Below, one piece after another: positions 32,200 through 42,493 of a stretch of 64,000 bases of DNA. The number at the start of each line of letters is the position of its first letter. Within the stretch, counting starts at the first letter, position 1. Position numbers and translations under genes: made by a program. Origin of the DNA: Chondrus crispus (Eukaryota > Rhodophyta > Florideophyceae > Gigartinales > Gigartinaceae); NCBI RefSeq assembly GCF_000350225.1, contig NW_005179036.1, positions 1-64,000 of the forward strand, in the 5' to 3' direction. Below the pieces are notes generated by a model. That model saw only the letters and a program-made list of their open reading frames with translations, was not told the DNA's origin and made no database searches.

Positions 32200-33883
32200 T
32201 CAGAGGGCTGGTTCTGGCGCAAGGGGGGCAAAGACAAAGAGAGGATTGCGGTGGTCCGTATTGATATGACTTTGACCCTGGCCTTGTAACAGGTAGTCTA
32301 TCTTCAGGAACGTTTGAAAAATTGCGAAACCTTCCTTCTCAAAGGTTGTCCAGCCCAGCTGCGAACCTTTGAAAGCTGCTCTGAGGAAGGCAATTGGCTC
32401 GTGTCGCTGCTTTGTAACGGGCATTCGAAGCTGTTTCTTGGTGGTTTGCGCGACCACGCCAGCCCAAAAGTTCTGAGAAGCATCCGTAAAGACGCAACGG
32501 ACTTCTTTGGGATCTAGGTAAGCCAATGTTACTGCCTTTCGCAAACAATCTCGGATCCGGGAGAAAGCCTGTTCGTGGGCTGGGCCCCAGCCCATGTCCT
32601 TGGTAAGAAGACGTCTGGTGGACCTTTTTGGATCGCTTTCCCGACGTACTGTATGCTTGCTCAAGCATTTCCTGCAATGGCGCAGCGCATTGCGCAAAGT
32701 TGGGTATTCCCACCGACATCCATCTGCAGCAGTGTAAGGAACTGGCTCAGCTCTTCAGCTGTCCTTGGTTAATCCATGTTGCGGAGTCCTGATACTTTTT
32801 CAGGGTCCATGCGATACCCCGCTTTAGACACTACGCGTCCACACCACCGAATCTCTCGGCTGAACAGGACACATTTCTTCGCAGACAGGAAGAGATTTCG
32901 GGCTTTGCATATCTCAATAAATTCCTCAAGCTTATCCAAAAGTGTGTTTTCATCTACAGCATGAAGGTTGAAATCGTCCAACCATGCGTTCATGTTGTCG
33001 CGCAGATCTGAAAAGAATGGCTCAATGGTACTCTGGAAATGCGATGTGGCGTTGGCTAGCCCTGGTAGTACACGTTTTGAAATCACCACTCCCTTTGGGG
33101 TGACGATCCCACAGGTCGAATACGAGTCGGGGTGCACGGCCAGCTGCCAATATTCCGAGACAAAATCTAGGGATGCGAAACACGTGCTCCCCGGGAAGTC
33201 GTTTACTTCAGAGTCGAGGTGGGGCATAGGCCATGCCTCCTTAATTATCGCTTTGTTCACGGGGCGCAGGTCCACTGCCAATCGCATTCCGGCTCGGCTC
33301 GCTGGCTTTGGAACAATCAAGGGTGCGGACTGCCACTGTGCAGTAGGCATGTCTATAATGAAGTCCATTTCCTTCAGCTTGTCAATGTACCTTTCCAAGA
33401 ACTGCCGCTGCTGTGGCGAGTAGCGTCTCGCCTTGACCTTTACAGGGCGGTGCCCTGGTTCCACGGGAATTCGCATGTGCGGCACATCGGCTGGTGGGGA
33501 CTTTCCCCGCGGCATTGGAAAACCGAAGCATATGTCGTCAGAATTGTTTCGAGCCTGGCCACGCCTCGCTGTGAAAGCCCATTTGCGCTCGCGTTTTTGA
33601 CGAGTTCCTGGAGTGCGGCGTCGCGAACGGTGGTTGGGTCCTCACCAAGGTCGACGTACACATCCTCGTTTTCCCGTCCATCACGCTCGTGGGGGACTGC
33701 GCCATGAAATGTGGATCCCCAACCGACGGCGTTGTCCTGCAGGATGCTGTGTATAGAGGACTTGTGCGCAGTTCCGACGTCCGACTCCGAGTTTGCCGGC
33801 AGGAGCTCTTCTACGTCTACAGTAGGTCCCAAGCGATCCCTAGCAGCCGAAAGGAGTACTCTGCTGTTCCGATTTTCGCACAA
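32200..33883 (-). pseudogene. Element D reverse transcriptase / RNase H
   Basis: Three frames in series. 33883-33440 gives the pre-RT segment (LSQRGVARLETILTTYASVF). 33515-32769 gives the RT fingers and palm: VDLRPVNKAI, FASLDFVSEYWQL, and the catalytic box AWLDDF in place of the usual YxDD. The frame from 32697 gives the RNase H start (FTDASQNFWAGV), KEGFAI and NTDHRNPLF, and an in-frame TGA at 32200. Coding resumes for ~6 codons before the inverted repeat. No protease with a clear DTG was found. Dead copy. Confidence 0.75.
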
Positions 33884-34229
33884 GGTTTGGTCCCGAGCTG
33901 ATGTGTAATACAGACAACACCCGGCTCATCAATCTGACCGTTGGTCCAATGTCCGCGTAAACTTTGTAGTTTTTCGCGCAAGAACCAAGATCTTCTCGGG
34001 ACACTCCCTTCGCTTAACCCTGTACCAGGGTCTTCGAACTTCTTCCAGCGGATGATCTCAGGCTCGGCGCAAACGTTTCTTGACTTGAGCCGGCTCTTTG
34101 GGGTTATCCACTAATCCAACAACCTCCTCATCGAGGCCTGATTTTCCCTTAGAGACGGGGAACGAGGCTGAGCCTCGGGCACAGTACGTCGAACCTGTGC
34201 CTCTCGCGACTCATTCGAGATTCCCGTCT

Positions 34230-34692
34230 CTAGTTTTCCTGCGGATGTGGGTTCTTCTTATCCACCGACCAGGGCCCCGCGGCTGGCCCTCTTGACGGTC
34301 GGTTCGATCCGTTGGCGGAGGCTCTCGGTGTACTCGCCGTCGGAGAGTCGAACCAATTTTTGACCCTCGAATAATTGGTCGATGGAATCCCCAATCTCTC
34401 CATCGAAGACAAAGCCTCGTAGTTCCCCAGAACCTTGTGCATTTCCCGAAGGGAACGTATGCACTTGGGCGCGGCGTGCCCCTTTTCGTAGCAATGAAAG
34501 CATATGAGCCCATGCTTCTTGACGGGGTACTGCAGCCTCGGCCGTCCATTGACCTGCGGCCTTCCTGTCCAGCCTGGACGTCGGAACTGGGTACCCTTGT
34601 CCTCCATCGGAATACGCGGCGCCGGCGTGTGGCCGCGCCCTTGGAATGCTAATACGAGATCCGTGGTGTCGCTGTACAACTCCGTCGCGCAC
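34230..34692 (-). pseudogene. Element D nucleocapsid zinc knuckle region
   Basis: Contains a canonical CX2CX4HX4C knuckle (CFHCYEKGHAAPKC, about 34460-34505), preceded by a Gly/Arg/Pro-rich stretch. It lies in a different frame from the gag upstream and runs out before the protease. Binds element RNA in intact relatives. Confidence 0.65.
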
Positions 34693-35143
34693 GTGGGCGT
34701 CCGTAGAGTTGACGTCCCACTCCCTCCGTATTCTCCTTATCCGTACCCCTCCGATGGCTCATAAATTTCGCCTCTGGCGACAAAAACGCCGTCATAATAT
34801 TTTCCGTTGCTCCTTTGCGCACTGCGTCCGTCCGACCTTGAAATTGAAGCTGCCAGATGAACTGCGGTGCGATTTTTCCGAATCGGGTGAGGTGCCGTCG
34901 GCTTGCTCCCCACCCTCAGCGTCGCTGGTGCTTGGATTGTGACCTTTTTGGTCTTACTCTCCTTCGTGCGGCTCGCCGAGCCATGCGCCTTTGCGTAGTT
35001 TACCAGCCTTAGAAACGAAATGTCCCAATAATCTTGACGATACTTGCACACCATGGGCTTGATGCTCGCATCTAGCCCCTAGATGAACATAGTCATCTGC
35101 TCTTCCATGGAATAGACATTTCCACACCGGTTGCTTGCGTCTG

Positions 35144-36514
35144 TTAGACGGAAGTAAAACTCCATCTCGTCTTCTGACGGTCTTTGCTGAACTTCTTGCA
35201 ATGAGAGTACGGCTTGGCGGATCGCCTCATCGGTGGCGAAACTCTCAATAACCACTGTACGGCCTTCGGCCAGACTGACACCTTCCCATGATGGGATGCG
35301 GCCGTCTGTGACACAGAAGTGTACTGTCTCAAGTCGATGCCTCCAAGGAACTCGTGCAGCAAGCGAATAGCTTGCCCCTCATTCATTTCCTGCGTATCAA
35401 ATTCCTGAACCAACTCGGCCAAAAAATCCAACACAAGGACTGCGTCCTCTCCAGAAAACGTGTTGTCCCTTTTCACCTTCGGTGGTATGTCTCTCCAAAT
35501 TTTCCGCACGGCGGTCCGCCGAGAACTCGACAAATCTGTCTGCGGGTTTCTCAGACGGTACGTCCGGTACGATAACAACTTCTTGAAGAGATAGTTGGTC
35601 GGATTCAGCTCCTCCAACTCCTCCCAACGCGGCCCGAGTCGCGTAGCGACGTCCTCTGGCTCAGCATCCTTGTCTCTCCGCGAGACGGACGAAGTGATCC
35701 CGCCCCGTCTGGAGATAATTTTCTTGCCCAGCGAAATTCCATTTCTTACCTCTGAGCGATGTTCGAAATTGCCGGCATAGTTCGACGAACCGTCATCACC
35801 ATCTTCGGAAAGACAATTCGACTCGGCCATCGAGTCTCGGTCCTCCGACTCGTCATTACAGTGACTCTTGCTCCTACGTCGCAGATTCTTCTTCGAAGTC
35901 TTCGACTTGAAACGCCGCTGTCGCGCGGGCTTATCCTCCTTCGATCGACGGTCACCTTCTCGACCAGTAGGGAGCGGCTCTTGCTCCGGTTCCCGCAGCT
36001 CTCGGCCGGCGGCCTACTCAAGGTCCTTGAGACGATGAGCGGCCCGGTCGAACCTGTCGTCGATGCTGGTTCTGAATTTACCTAAGGACTCCAAAGCTTG
36101 ATTCGCGTCACGCCTTGCATCCTCGACTGAAAGTTTCAACGAAGCTAGGGCCTCCGGCTCCAAACCGTCGGTCGCATCACCTCGCTCCTTCTCGACGAGT
36201 TCCACTCGAACCGATAGCTCTCCTAACACGGCGTGGAACTCGGATGCTTGCAACTCCAGTTGCTTCCGGACGAGGGTTAATTCAGCCTCGAGATTTTTCG
36301 TCATCTCATGGCGAATTACCTCGCCCATTTTCTCGAACCTATAGAATAGGTTATCCTTGTTGGCTTCAATCCCCGTCGGGGATTCTTGACCTTCGGGATC
36401 CGTGGCCGTATTGGCCTGGCTTCGGGTGCGAGGACCTCGCAGGATCCTCGACGCCCTTGCCGATCCGATTCTGCTCTGCCGGGGACCGACGTCCCCGGGG
36501 GCGCTTGTAGACAT
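35144..36514 (-). pseudogene. Element D gag (coiled coil and capsid-like)
   Basis: ATG at 36514. Residues ~60-165 form a long coiled coil. An in-frame TAG at 36014-36016 interrupts it; the same frame continues through a Lys/Arg-rich stretch (RRRSKSH) to a capsid-like region (LSYRTYRL, FSGEDAVLVLDFLAELVQEFD, SVWPKAVQWLLR) and ends at 35144. The capsid region matches the pattern of the element A gag (FNGSDPIKVISFLARCKENFD). Gag packages the element RNA. Probably inactive because of the TAG. Confidence 0.65.
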
Positions 36515-37756
36515 AGTCAGTTACCAATAAACGAACCCAACGTAACACAAAAAATGAAAACAGCTACAACGATTCCTAGATTAATTCTTGTCTCCGAAAC
36601 CACTTCTGTAGTCTGTCTCCTGATCGAGACTGTCGTCGACAAAAATTCTGGGTCGGGTCTCCTGTACACGAAAAACATTCTAAGTGGGGAGACCACTTAT
36701 GTAGTGCAATGCGCCTGTCAGGCAGAGACCGCGGTCCGATGGTCCAGCAAAAACAACAACAGCAACAAAAAGAACAACTGCCGACGGCACAGCGCTATGA
36801 AGTGTCCGACTCTCCCTTCTCCGTTTAAACGAGCTTGCGACTCGTAGTAGCTCAGATCTCTGATAAGGGGCACAGAGAAACAGCCCGGCTCGGGATCGTT
36901 GTGGTAGAGACTTGCGAAGAAAACTGCTCGACGAGTGTGGGGTGGGGCGTGTACGTAAGTATCCCGGTTCCACTGGGTTGTAAGGCCAATGCTCGTTGAG
37001 CTTCTTCGACACCTTGTAACGCGACAAGGCCTTCGACGGGGGCGTCGCAACGCAGTCCGACGGGTTGAAATGAAAGTAGCAGCGCTACACTAATTGTGCC
37101 GCCCGATGGCTCGAAACACCTTCACCGGTTCGATCTCAACCGAGGCCAATGGCACCAACACTGGCTTGTACACACGACAAAGCCCTCCGAGGGAGACGTC
37201 GTTGCAACAGTCTCCGTCGGAAAATAGGTCACAGTAGCAGCGCTACGTCAACTGTGTCGCCCGATGGCCAAGACACCTACACCGGTTTGGTCACAACCAA
37301 TACCGATGGTACCAACACAAGATGAGGGGAAATAGGCAGAAATAGAAATAGAAAAGGATAGGGAAATAAAGGAAAAGGAAAGGGAAACCCCTAGCGCAAA
37401 GGACAAAGTAATCTGTAGTTGAAGGGAATGTCTTGTAAAAGACGGACTACGACCAAGGCGATATCAGACTCTGGCAACTCGGGTTACTTTTACTGACTTG
37501 GTGGTCAATGGGCTTGGGTATATATCGCCCCGCCAGAGCCACTACAGTAGCTTGCGGCGCTAGATCCTAGATCTAATCTACTGTCTGCTAAATTAATGGT
37601 AACGAAATTAACAAAAATTAAATTAAATAATTAAAATAAAAACTGTGCAAATATTCACACGTTAGCCCCCCGATCCCGGACTATAATTGCTTCCACCGCA
37701 GTGCTATTGCACTACACAGACTGCCCTCCATGTAGGTATGTAGCAGAGACATATTG
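36515..37756. other. Intergenic with a ~150-bp tandem duplication
   Basis: Two diverged copies at about 37018-37165 and 37170-37320 share CGACAAGGCC/CGACAAAGCC, GTAGCAGCGCTAC, (T/G)TGTGCCGCCCGATGGC-like and CACC(G)GGTT...ACCAACAC blocks. The region may contain the lost 5' LTR of element D, but no partner LTR allows proof. A purine-rich stretch occurs at about 37322-37390. Confidence 0.5.
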
Positions 37757-38929
37757 TTATTTAGTCTCACTCAGGAGTTCAGCTGCAGCTACAGCTGCGC
37801 AAAAAAAGTGCAAAGTCGCCAGCTCGTCCTTTTGGGATCTGTCGGAAAGCAGAGAGGACCAGAGCACATTAAGTTTTTGCTGGAAGCCAAGCATGTTCTG
37901 CTTGAAGGTGCATGCTCCGTTGTGAAGGTCATCTTGAACGCTTTTTTTCTGCCGTGCTGAGTCGCGACGCCTCTGCTCTGCATTTTTGTGTGATATGACG
38001 TAGTTTGGGTCGTCAATGTGGAAGTGCAGCTGATGCGGTAGCTCCGAGCCCGGGGGATTGATCCATCTTCTCAAGATATTCTTCATATTTCCAGTTATGA
38101 CACATTCCAGAGATGTTCCCCTCTCCCGAGTGTCCCCGCGAAAGTGGAGAGCGTTCATAACGTCCAATTGTAAGGAGAAGTATTTTGGAAGTTGTACTTC
38201 ATAGAGACTTGCAGACAGGTCTCTGTGACCCGGATCAACTGTATAAATTTGGTTCAAAGGACAAACTGTAACTCTGTTGTTTCGTCCCGTGTACTTCGCA
38301 AATTGTGACTTCGCACCATGATTGAGAGCGCCGCTGTGATCCGTGAAACAGTCTGCGTATGGCGACACCATATGCCTGCTGCGATGCACTTCATCCCCCC
38401 TGCGGCGTACTTGCAGTATTTCCCGCGTCATCCCTGCTATCTCGGCGTTTCTTACTTCCAAATGCAATGCATCTTTCATCTGTGCTACCTTCCTTCTGCA
38501 TTCGGTGACCACTTTGACAAACCCTTCTTTCGTGCTGCGTCTACGACGGTTTCCAGACGAGGTGGCATATTTCAAAGCCGCTGAGGTTATCTGCGCGTCG
38601 TCTGCACTGAGTATATTTGCCATTCCATTTTTCTTGGACATGGATTGTGCTGGTCTCAGTACGGTCCTCACCCTTGTCCACATTTTCAACCGGGCACCCC
38701 CAAAGTGCTCTTCCCTGTCGTTCTCTGTGAGCCTTCCAAAAACTTCCGGAAACAGGACTGAGGCGTGTAACTTGGATGTTACCTTTCCCCTCTCAGATAT
38801 ATTCAAGAGCATCTTTTGGTCCGTATCTATTTTCATACGCACAGGGGGTGAGGAGAAAACATTGCAAAGCCACTCAGCACCGCGATGAGACACACTGAGA
38901 AAACCACAGGAGCGCACGACATGAAGCAT
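37757..38929 (-). pseudogene. Downstream part of the gene split by element B
   Basis: 390-residue frame on minus, probably the 3' end of the gene whose 5' part is at 61710-63896, though the join between ~39099 and 38929 is unclear. Between them, 39299-39110 on minus still encodes sensible protein (GRFKDALYFRGW, then EMLIVRRLKSLSTN) after a frame change near 39240. The product is basic and has no catalytic motif I recognise; a DDPNYVISHKNAEQRRRDS segment is followed by a helical tail. It may instead be a separate gene. Confidence 0.45.
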
Positions 38930-39565
38930 TCGTGCGACTGTTCGCTACTGGCAGGCATTTCTGTCGTACTGAACCAACGGCCCCGGGACCTCGCCACCGT
39001 CATCCTGAAAGCGCTTCCTCCCAAACGCACGGGAAGCCCCCGTCACATATCTGCAAATGGCACGAAACTTGATGACTTACATTTGCCACGATGCTGAGTT
39101 CTCTAAGTGCGCAAGGAAGTTGGTTGAAAGACTTTTCAAACGCCGGACAATTAACATTTCAAGAGCTTCATCCATATGCACGTATGCCCAGCCCCTAAAA
39201 TAAAGAGCATCCTTAAAGCGACCCGTGAAACTCAAAAGTCATGCTACACTCCTCCCAGGTCTTTTGTTGTACAGCTCATCAACAACCACAGTTGGTATTA
39301 TGCCTAATGGATTGTCTGGGTGTACCGACGCGCGCGCGGTAGGCAAGGAAAAGGGCACGACCTCAGCAAGTTGCGGAGATCGATTCCCCCAAGCTGGAGC
39401 TCAGCTTGGGATTTTATGTTCAACTCGGACCCTGACCGGAGCCCGACTTGGACCGACCCCTGGCCCTATGTTGGCGGGCCGAACGTGGGTTGCTCTCCTC
39501 ACCAGCGCACCCTGGGTAGACAAACTGATTGCAGGGTAACCCTTACTAACTTTTCCAAACCCTTA

Positions 39566-40211
39566 TGTAATGCACTGTGCTATGTAGCGGGACAGCTGTC
39601 CTTACCGGCCAAAATCGCGCTCGCCGCCACCACGTGTATCACGGGTACCCGTGGACTTCCCTGCCGCTCTACCGGACCTCCCCGTAGACACGTGTAATCC
39701 CTCCGCATCCCATAGGGCCTATGGGGGCTGTACTTGGTCCCCTCGGGGCTACACCCGTTCTTCCCTATTTATTCTAATTTACAGCATAATTTAGCTTTGC
39801 CATTACGGCGACGGGGGACTATATAGTCAACCCGATACTCCAAGTAAAAAGGCACGAAGCTTCGGGTCTTTTACCTTGGTTTCTGGATTCCAGGTTGTAG
39901 CCTCGACTCGGTACTGGCTCGCCCATACCGACCGAGCCATCTACACCCCTGGAATCCCAACTGCCTTCCCCGCGCGCGTCGACCTAGCCGCGCGAGCGCT
40001 ACGTTAATTACTGTGCTATCCGCTCTGTTCGTCCTGTTTTTCCTTTAATTCTTCCTCCTTATCGCTGACTATCTTGCTACTTTTTCTACCGCGCACGCCG
40101 CGCCCGGATCCCGGTTCCGGTCATTCACCGGGTGGTCTCCCGAATCTCCTTACGCGTCCGAACGCGCGTCGCTCTGCCTACAGCCGCCACACGTGGCTGT
40201 AGTGCACGACA
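39566..40211 (+). repeat. Element A 5' LTR (646 bp)
   Basis: Begins TGTAATGCACTG and ends GTGCACGACA, the terminal TG...CA form. Pairs with 50140-50785. Confidence 0.93.
39820..39826 (+). promoter_or_regulatory. Candidate TATA box in element A LTR
   Basis: TATATAG within GGGGGACTATATAGTC, about 255 bp into the LTR, also kept in the 3' copy (50394-50400). A plausible U3 promoter for element transcription; sequence evidence only. Confidence 0.4.
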
Positions 40212-40214
40212 TTT

Positions 40215-40227
40215 TGGTCTCCCGACC
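40215..40227 (+). other. Primer binding site of element A
   Basis: TGGTCTCCCGACC begins 3 bp after the 5' LTR. TGG is the complement of a tRNA CCA end; the matching tRNA would end GGTCGGGAGACCA. The tRNA identity cannot be set from this window. Confidence 0.6.
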
Positions 40228-40257
40228 TAGAAACAGTCGATACTTTCGTGCATCCGA

Positions 40258-41217
40258 GTGTCCTCTTTCTTCCCTGACCTACTTTCCCTTTCTATCTCTA
40301 TCTTCTCTCACGCACCGATCGTAGGTGTATTCGCCATGGTGACCGGCTCCGAATCGTCCCATGACACTCGTCCGAGAGACGTTCCTGCGCCCGTCGCGGC
40401 GTGGATCACGCGGAACCGCCGCGAAGGCCTCCGTGAAGGCGAGAGGTTCTCTCTCAACTTAATCGCGGAGAAACTCAACTCGCACACCGCCAAGATACGC
40501 GAGATGTTGGACAGCCTTGTTGCTGGTAAGATCGCTGCGCAGGCAGAGGTACAGTCCCAACAGGGACGTGATCGCCTCGCCGCACTAGAAGGCGTTCTAA
40601 CTCGAGCATGGCAGAAGGACATCGGGTCCACCGTCGACAAGACGCTCCTTCCTCTACGGGAGGAAGTGGATCGCCTGACGCAGGAAGTCAACGACCTCCG
40701 TCGGCGTAACCTCGCCCTGGAGTCGGCGCAAACACGATCTGTTCCAGCTAGACAAGACGAGCTGACCGCGTCGAAGCCAACACCTAACCCGCAGTTACAT
40801 GCGTTACAACCGTTGGACGAAAATCTACTGTTCGCCGACGTCACGAAATCGGCTCTCACGGCCGCCGGGATCCCATTCCCCGATCCCCTGACGATGGAGA
40901 GACACCGAGATCCTACCCCGGACCTAGCGGCCGCCCGAGGCCCGTCGCCAAGATCGTCTCGCGACAAGAAGGTCAAGACCGAAGGCCACCGTCACAAGTC
41001 CGGCCACGGAAGCCGACCTGAACCGGGGGATTTCTCCGGTTACTCGGGGGGATCCTCGCCCTCAGCTTCAGAATCCGACTCCGATTCGGACTCCGAAGCC
41101 GAGGCATTTACGGTACCACAACCGACCTTCGGCCCTAAGCGAAGGCTGTCACGGTGTGGAAACCGACCGACCACCGCTTCCGAGACGCGTGTAATTATCG
41201 AGCTTACCGTCTCGTGA
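40258..41217 (+). CDS. Element A gag, N-terminal part
   Basis: Frame of 319 residues; a good ATG is at 40336. Residues ~50-170 form a coiled coil (heptad-rich, EEVDRLTQEVNDLRRRNLALE), followed by a Ser/Asp/Glu-rich linker. It overlaps the next frame by 64 bases (41154-41217), one base back. The coiled coil is the likely multimerisation region of the Gag particle, as in element D. Confidence 0.75.
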   Translation: MSSFFPDLLSLSISIFSHAPIVGVFAMVTGSESSHDTRPRDVPAPVAAWITRNRREGLREGERFSLNLIAEKLNSHTAKIREMLDSLVAGKIAAQAEVQSQQGRDRLAALEGVLTRAWQKDIGSTVDKTLLPLREEVDRLTQEVNDLRRRNLALESAQTRSVPARQDELTASKPTPNPQLHALQPLDENLLFADVTKSALTAAGIPFPDPLTMERHRDPTPDLAAARGPSPRSSRDKKVKTEGHRHKSGHGSRPEPGDFSGYSGGSSPSASESDSDSDSEAEAFTVPQPTFGPKRRLSRCGNRPTTASETRVIIELTVS

Positions 41218-42125
41218 ATACCGACCCCACCGTCGATGCAAAGGTATACACCACGACGCGTAAGCGCGTGCAATATCTCCTCGTCGTAATGGGAGAGTAC
41301 AAGTTTAACGGGTCCGACCCGATCAAAGTCATCAGCTTTTTGGCTAGATGTAAGGAGAATTTCGACAACGCCGAAATGTCGGAGACAATGGCTCTCATGG
41401 CCTTGCCGCATCTCCTCAACCCGCCGGCGAAGGAGGCGTATGAATCCCATCGGGGATATTTCCGACGCAATCAAGGGATTGCGTCGTGGCCAGCAGCAGT
41501 TAACTGGTTGCTTCGTACGTATGCTACGAATATTCAGATCGAGCAAGCGCTCTCTGTGGTCCGGGATTTGCGCCAAAAACCCGGCGAAGTTGAGACCGAG
41601 TATGCAACTCGTATGTTAACCGCCCTCGCGCGGTGTGGGGACATCCATTCCCCCTATGAACGCACTACCCTGTACGTAGAGGGCCTCCTTCCGGCGATCA
41701 AGCCGTTGGTGCTCCAAGCAAGGGAGAATCGCCCCCGATCCTCATTCGAGGACACGGTGGCCGAAGCCCGCGCTCAAGGGGCGGCCTACCGCGCGCAGAC
41801 GGCTGGCGGAAGAAGACGCGTCGACTTCGCGAGACCCGCCGCCAAGCAAGTGTTGGCAATGGCAGACAGTATGCCCTCATCGACAACCGCGGGTCTGACC
41901 CCGAGATATCATACCGGCCTGGACGCCGAGAACTTCCTCGCCAATGACGAGCCTTTCGCCGCCGCAGCTGGGTCACCGTCATTTCTCACCGACGGATCCT
42001 CATTCAACGACAAGGATTCGTTGTTCTACGGAGAGCGGCGGCCGACCTACAGGACCCGCCCCGGCTTCCGAGACCGCGCCAGAAGTCTCCCGGTTCGGCC
42101 CATCGAGAGGGAACCCAGGACATGA
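41154..42125 (+). CDS. Element A gag, capsid part
   Basis: Frame of 323 residues with a Ty3-type capsid pattern: YRAYRL, YKFNGSDPIKVISFLARCKENFD, MALMALPHLL, SWPAAVNWLLR and RDLRQKPGEVETEYATRM. It lies -1 relative to the upstream gag frame; its first codon is a GTG, so expression probably needs a frameshift, or a base has been lost. No slippery heptamer is visible in the overlap. It ends in ATGA, which overlaps the next start. Confidence 0.8.
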   Translation: MWKPTDHRFRDACNYRAYRLVNTDPTVDAKVYTTTRKRVQYLLVVMGEYKFNGSDPIKVISFLARCKENFDNAEMSETMALMALPHLLNPPAKEAYESHRGYFRRNQGIASWPAAVNWLLRTYATNIQIEQALSVVRDLRQKPGEVETEYATRMLTALARCGDIHSPYERTTLYVEGLLPAIKPLVLQARENRPRSSFEDTVAEARAQGAAYRAQTAGGRRRVDFARPAAKQVLAMADSMPSSTTAGLTPRYHTGLDAENFLANDEPFAAAAGSPSFLTDGSSFNDKDSLFYGERRPTYRTRPGFRDRARSLPVRPIEREPRT

Positions 42126-42391
42126 AGACACCTTCCCCGCAAATCATCTGCTACACCTGCTACAAAGTCGGGGATCATATTAACCCCGACTGTAGCATGA
42201 AGGTGCGCGATGTGTCGGTCGTCCCTCATAATTTTGAGAAGCTCACGGCGGCACAGAAGGCCCGTGTTCCGGCAGACGCGTACTTGCGCGCTGTAGCCCT
42301 CCTCAGTTTCGAGGCGAATCGGCTGATCGCACCCGTCTTGCCGTCGAAGTCTCTCTCCGCTTCGGAGAAGTCAAGCCCCCCCGAGCGGTAA
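42122..42391 (+). CDS. Element A nucleocapsid zinc knuckle
   Basis: 89 codons starting at the ATG of an ATGA overlap. Contains a knuckle with one extra residue (CYTCYKVGDHINPDC, CX2CX5HX4C instead of CX4H). It ends in TAA at 42389 after a run of seven C, in the same frame as pol 100 bases later. RNA binding is the usual role; the altered spacing may weaken zinc binding. Confidence 0.6.
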   Translation: MKTPSPQIICYTCYKVGDHINPDCSMKVRDVSVVPHNFEKLTAAQKARVPADAYLRAVALLSFEANRLIAPVLPSKSLSASEKSSPPER

Positions 42392-42493
42392 GACCGCACC
42401 TCCGAAAAACTAGGAGACCCACAGCTGAAAATCGCTGACATTCCATCGCGGGACACCGCGTCACCTCCGCCCTCGAAGCCGGCGATCCGCGTC

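Larger units (their letters stand above)
32183..36514 (-). mobile_element. Element D: truncated Ty3-type LTR retrotransposon
   Basis: Reads gag, zinc knuckle, RT, RNase H on minus and stops inside RNase H at the inverted repeat of the transposon-like unit; integrase and 3' LTR are missing. No LTR could be defined at the 5' side. Frameshifts and in-frame stops make it non-autonomous. Its RT resembles element B more than A or C. Confidence 0.75.

Noticed and set aside
39070..39099. 30-nt GTAAGT...TTTGCAG intron in the downstream half of the split gene
   Set aside because: Consensus ends are good, but the frame after it soon hits a stop and 30 nt is very short; not supported without cDNA.
41046..41052. 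G GGG GGA heptamer as the -1 slippery site for element A gag
   Set aside because: The -1 frame meets a TAA at 41136 before reaching the capsid frame, so slipping here would not join the two parts.
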